Source: Spirogloea muscicola
Taxonomy: Eukaryota; Streptophyta; Zygnematophyceae; Spirogloeales; Spirogloeaceae
Direction: 5' to 3'
Length of the DNA stretch: 36,169 bases
Assembly: GCA_009602725.1 (NCBI GenBank)
Contig: WELB01000295.1
Span: 1-36,169 of the forward strand
Below, piece after piece: positions 32,641 to 36,169 of the stretch (position 1 is its first letter; each line of letters opens with the position of its first letter). A program made the translations under genes and the position numbers. Below the pieces are notes generated by a model. The model ran no database searches, was not told the origin of the DNA, and saw only the letters and a list, made by a program, of their open reading frames with translations.

Positions 32641-33126
32641 TTCGTGTCGATCTGACAAGCATGGTGAGCTGGCGGCACACATGAACATATAAGGTGGACT
32701 CACAATTGATAAGGTATGAAAAGGAGTTGCGGACATGGCACCTTCAGCTCAGCTCCAACTAGGAAGGAGCCCCTATGTGCCCGTGCCAGCCAATGGCATC
32801 GGTGCACAATCTATCCAACCGCCCGCGAGGCTCAATGAGAAGCCCAAAGAAAAGCCGAAAAGGTCGGAAGCCGCTTCGTTGGCTGTGACCCACCTTGACG
32901 AGAGTTGGCGGGTACTGGCTGGGCTAGCGGCGTGATCATAGGTAGTGGCGGAAGTGACGGTCCCAGGCTACACTGGTCATTGGAATCGGGGGTGCCAAAT
33001 TGGCCAGATGGCCTGCCCCAGTAAACGATGTTACTGTTTGCCTGACTGAGCATAAGGGGTGTAGAGGGCCGGGGCCGAGCAGTCTTCTCGGCCCAGTCTC
33101 CCGCTTTGACTGGATTCCCGACCTTG
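32641..33126. other. Unassigned sequence before the inverted duplication
   Basis: 33085-33110 (GCAGTCTTCTCGGCCCAGTCT) recurs with one insertion in the spacer at 33490-33517. No gene is recognised. Confidence 0.4.
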
Positions 33127-33905
33127 TGCCGTTGCCGCCGCTGCTGCCGCTGTTGCTGCCGCTGCTGAGTCAGTAGGTGTCGTGTGCGCGTCTCGGACCG
33201 TGCCAAGAGGGTGATGGCGAGGCCACCTGGCGGACGAATTGCTAGAGAGGCTACTCTGAGAAGCTCTGCATCCAGTTGCGTGAGACCGGCTCACACTTGG
33301 TAAGCCAAGAACACAGTGACCTTGTGTCTGACCACAGCGCAGTACTCGAACATAGTCTCGAGCTGCTTAGGCGCTGTTGCATACACCCTTGTACGAGATC
33401 ACATCGGTTTCCTGGGGTCGAACTTGACTTTATTCCGGACTCTACTTCTTGCACTGAGATTGTCGGCTTGTTTCTCAACCTCTTTTACTGGGCAGAGAAG
33501 ACTCTTCGGCCCAGTCTGTCAGACAAGCCGCACGCACAGAACCAGAGTCCGGGTTTAGGGTTAGGGAAGTCAAGAAATACCCTCAACTAATGATGTGATC
33601 GCAAATCAGTGTTGCTGAAGCAGTAATATGCAGCAGTCTCTGAGCAGCTCGAGACGACGTTCGACAATGGGATATTAGACACACATAAGGTCACAACTTC
33701 GTGGGGTACCAAGCGTGAGCAGGGCTCACGCAACCGGATGCGGAGCTTCTCCGAGTAGGCGACTCTAGCGACTGGCCGCCAGGTGGGCTCTGTCGGCGCC
33801 CTCTTGGCACGGTCCGAGACGTCGCGCACGACACCTACTCGCCGCTGCCGCCGCCGCTGCCGCCGCTGCTGCGGCAGTGCAATGCAGCGGCGGCGGCGGC
33901 GGCGC
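33127..33905. repeat. Large inverted duplication (arms of about 280 bases)
   Basis: The left arm 33127-33410 and right arm 33592-33905 are inverted copies. Each begins at its outer side with a GCC/GCTGCC repeat tract, followed by GTAGGTGTCGTG, a block containing TCTCGGACCGTGCCAAGAGGG, and then AGAAGCTC-GCATCC-GTTGCGTGAG. Identity is roughly three quarters by eye. The 181-base spacer contains a GGTTTAGGGTTAGGG telomere-like motif near 33553. It could be the terminal inverted repeats of a non-autonomous DNA element, or two opposed element ends. Confidence 0.75.
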
Positions 33906-33934
33906 TGGGCAGCTTTGGCAAGCGAGAGACACAC

Positions 33935-34145
33935 CTAGTTAGCGCTTCCCCTGGCCCCCTTCTCGTCTTTGGTTGATTCTTTTTTTGTGCTGGCTTTTCC
34001 AGCCCCTATCCTCGATGGGCGCGACCTTTCTAGTTACCTGGGCCGTGCTCCCAGTGGCCACTTGGGTTGCTGTGTGCTTTCTGCACCATCCGGCTTTGTC
34101 AGATTTGTTTGTGCTCACCCGTGGGTACTAATGTCATCTTAGGTA
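33935..34145 (+). mobile_element. Retroelement 3' UTR and a further C-terminal remnant
   Basis: TTAGCGCTTCCCCTGGCCCC at 33938 starts the standard 3'UTR. The hairpin GCTGG-CTTTT-CCAGC lies at 33989-34003 and TGGGCGCGACC follows. At 34091-34131 a second C-terminus reads LSDLFVLTRGY before TAA. Confidence 0.75.
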
Positions 34146-34149
34146 CCTT

Positions 34150-34584
34150 AGATTAGGTCTCCGTATTATGTAGCATTGTTTAGTCTGCACTCGACTCTGC
34201 CTGAACAATGTATTGGCTTGAATTGGCCTCCCTTTCAATTCATGCGCCCCGCGCGCCTTCTCTCTTTTGGGCGACGAATTTGTTCCCCTTGCAGTCGACG
34301 TACACGGGGCCTTCGGCGCAAAGTGGCTCGACTTGCTTCACCGCCTGGCGCAGCAGGCCGCGGCCCGCCGCCACGGGCAGCACGGCGAGCAGCCCGGCTT
34401 CAATGTCGCCGGGTCCCTCGCGCAGGTCTACCGCATGCGGTTGGCCGTCTCGCTTCAGCGGTCACTCGCGTTCGCGGTCCACTTGCGCGCAGGAGCTTTG
34501 GCGGCGGCCTCCGGCTTCCGTCAGGGCGACGTCTTTCCCCCGGCTAGCTACTCCGACTTGCATCTCCTGACTAGAGGTTACTGA
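34150..34584 (+). mobile_element. Retroelement C-terminal fragment, about 105 codons open
   Basis: The frame ending with TGA at 34582-34584 reads GDEFVPLAVDVHGAFGAKWL, then DLLHRLAQQAAARRHG, VYRMRLAVSLQRSLAFAVHL and SDLHLLTRGY. It aligns along its length with the 29132 copy, starting in the F-P-A-D/E-x-x-G block of the endonuclease domain. 34150-34260 is the distal tail of the preceding copy. Confidence 0.75.
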
Positions 34585-35192
34585 GCGTCCTCTGGCTGAT
34601 GTCTTCGTCCTAGTCCAAAGGCATGGACTGTAGTGTAGTATGTCGGCTCCTCTTTCTTTGGCTTGGGATATTGTCCATTCTTTTTGGGCTGGCTTTGCCA
34701 GCCTCTCTTCTCTATGGGCGAGCACATTCTTTTTTGGGCCTCTCACAGCCACCAGTCAATTTGGCCGCGCTTTCTCTTTATCGCTTTTCTGCCACTTCGG
34801 ACTTCAATCATTCTTTCGTTCTGGGCTGGCCAGTCACAGCCAAGTGAAAGAGTCTCCTTTGCATCCAGGAGTCTCCTTTGGGCTGGCTTTGCCACTTTTC
34901 TCTATGAGCGAGCACTTCCTCTTTGGGCTTCGTTTTATCTTTTAGGGTCTTCTCATTTAGAAGAAGTGCTCGCCCATAGAGAAGAGTGGCTGGCAAAGAA
35001 GAGAAGTGGCACTCCCAATGGGGGCAAGGGCTGCGCAAAGCCAGCCCAAAAAGAATGGACAGTATCCCAAGCCAAAGAAAGAGGTGCCGAAAAAGAACTA
35101 CACTACAGTCCATGCCTTTGGCACTTCTCTTTGGACTAGGACTAAGACATCAGCTAGAGGACGCTCAGTAACCTCTAGTCAGGAGATGCATT
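34560..35192. repeat. Tail-to-tail palindrome of two retroelement ends
   Basis: The left arm runs from 34560 (last codons LHLLTRGY, TGA, GCGTCCTCTGGCTGATGTCT, the CTCTTTCTTTGGCTTGGGAT block, hairpin at 34687-34703). The right arm is its reverse complement, ending at 35192 with the inverted last codons (AACCTCTAGTCAGGAGATGC). Outer 150-200 bases match closely; the right arm carries an extra AGAGAAGTGCCAAAGG-type insertion, and the centre (34740-34960) holds further hairpin units. Two insertions facing each other, or an inverted duplication, would produce this. Confidence 0.85.
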
Positions 35193-35329
35193 TATCTTGC
35201 ACTATTCTTAAACCTGAACAATGCATAGGCTGAATACAACGTGTTGATTCGAACCGGCATCCCTTCATTCATGCGCACGGCGCGCCTTCCTCTCTTTCTA
35301 CGCCTTGGGAAGAGCGGATTGAAGTGACA
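35193..35329 (+). repeat. Distal retroelement tail
   Basis: CTGAACAATGCATAGGCTGA through CATTCATGCGCACGGCGCGC aligns with 34195-34260. It ends where copia-like sequence begins. Confidence 0.6.
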
Positions 35330-35584
35330 GGGCTTTCCGCTGAAACGCCGTACCACGGTGTCGAGCTTCGTGGGTACTAATTGAAAACTGTCCTGTGCTG
35401 CGCGCTCTTGCACCTGACCTGTGTTGTACACGGGTCGCTCAGCATCTGTGTCTCTCCAGTCTTGCTCTTCCACTGAGCGTCCTCCAGGTCCAGCAGATCG
35501 GCCTCGTTGAGGCGGTGGCCCTCGTTGAGACGGCGGCCCAGCAGAGCGACCTCGTCGCAGTGACTCAGACGCAGATGTACTCAT
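35330..35584 (-). pseudogene. Candidate 5' end of a copia gag, truncated
   Basis: A frame opening at the ATG at 35584 (MSTSASESLRRGR) is Arg/Gly/Pro-rich, then reads LVPTKLDTVVRRFSGKP. That recalls the opening of the copia gag core (a short FxGKxxxF motif). It then runs into retroelement-tail sequence near 35330, so the rest is lost. Assignment rests on position next to the LTR and this short motif. Confidence 0.45.
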
Positions 35585-35589
35585 GGTGG

Positions 35590-35823
35590 TAGACAGACTT
35601 GGATCTCAGACAGACAGTCAGACAGCACAGGCTCCGCCCTCACCCAAGGTGGGTGGCAGCCTGGCTAGGGCGCACGGGCGCACCGCGTGGCCTCAGATGT
35701 GGAGAGTGAGCACGACGGGTGCCCGAGGCCTCCCTTATCCAGGGGAGACTCTCAGGGCCCAATAGACGGGCGGGATGGTCACCCACCCCGACCCGCCGAT
35801 TCAACATATTACAATATTCAACA
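35590..35823 (-). mobile_element. Ty1/copia LTR (single)
   Basis: On the minus strand a polypurine tract AGTGGGAG is followed at once by TGTTGAATATTGTAATATG, the standard copia 3' LTR start, immediately downstream of the pol stop. The other edge is not clear; the ATG of the putative gag is at 35584, and no convincing primer-binding site is visible. Confidence 0.65.
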
Positions 35824-35829
35824 CTCCCA

Positions 35830-36169
35830 CTAAATATGTGAATCAGCCAGACCTAGCAAACTTCTACATCTATCATACTCGGGCTTAAACAAGCCCTTGG
35901 TCAGAATATCTGCAGTCATATCTGCTGAACTACAGTGCTGCATCTTGATGACTCCTTCGTCTACCTTCTCTCGGATGAAATGATGTTGTATCTCAATATG
36001 CTTAGTACGAGCATGATAGACTGGATTCTTAATCAAAGCAATGCTACCTTGACTGTCGCTGAACAAAGTGGTTGCGCTCGATGAAGAGAGGAATCCACAT
36101 TCTTGTAGTAGTCTCCTCAGCCAGATTGCTTCTTTTGCTGCTGCAGTCGTTGCCATGTACTCCGCTTCA
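35830..36169 (-). mobile_element. C-terminal RNase H of a Ty1/copia polyprotein, runs off the window
   Basis: The frame is open from the window end to the stop at 35830. It carries EAEYMATTAAAKEAIWLRRL, then LFSDSQGSIALIKNP, HARTKHIEIQHHFIREKV and SADMTADILTKGL. These are the conserved RNase H blocks of plant copia elements (catalytic D in SDSQ). The frame is intact here, so the copy may be fairly young. Confidence 0.93.

Noticed and set aside
33553-33568. True telomere or chromosome end
   Set aside because: Only two units inside a longer unique sequence; at most an interstitial motif.

Overview
The window is nuclear DNA from a eukaryote of the green lineage. Every confident gene is cut by many short introns, and the spliced products look like plant or algal proteins: a ClpS1-type adaptor, a hypersensitive-induced-reaction (HIR) protein, DNA polymerase kappa, a conserved plant-type protein of unknown function, an alpha-crystallin protein, a seven-helix GOST-type receptor and the nucleoporin aladin. 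First exons are extremely GC-rich with CGG/CCG runs, and plant-type TTTAGGG-like tracts occur in 5' introns. One intron in the aladin gene looks like a U12 AT-AC intron. The species cannot be fixed. A streptophyte alga or early land plant is my best inference; another green alga is possible.

Layout. 1-1965: end of a small glutamine-rich TPR co-chaperone gene (+), with a retroelement tail in a 5' intron. 2651-3378: ClpS (-), cut by a single N. 4325-8252: complete 11-exon Pol kappa (+). 9052 to about 11600, possibly 11955: conserved protein (-). 12785-14763: complete HIR gene (-). 14968-16874: pogo/Tigger-like DNA transposon with 18-bp matching ends, TA target duplications and a decayed transposase. 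17767-18674: alpha-crystallin protein (-). 19122-19359: two exons of an unrecognised gene (-). 20100-21000: pile-up of retroelement 3' ends. 21862-23761: GOST-type receptor (-). 23762-24554: N gap. 24565-27836: aladin (+). 28533-29132: best-preserved retroelement C-terminus. 29724 to about 32094: leucine-rich-repeat gene (+). 32460-35330: further retroelement ends, a large inverted duplication and a long tail-to-tail palindrome. 35330-36169: Ty1/copia sequences (-).

The genes are ordinary housekeeping loci that do not form an operon or a single pathway: protein quality control (TPR co-chaperone, ClpS, alpha-crystallin), translesion synthesis (Pol kappa), membrane scaffolding and trafficking (HIR, GOST receptor) and nuclear pore (aladin). 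The unusual part is the repeat landscape. One non-LTR-like retroelement family with a restriction-like endonuclease C-terminus has left at least nine 5'-truncated ends. These share a short 3'-UTR hairpin whose stem is kept while its sequence varies. The gene models were assembled by hand from splice signals, reading-frame continuity and family resemblance.
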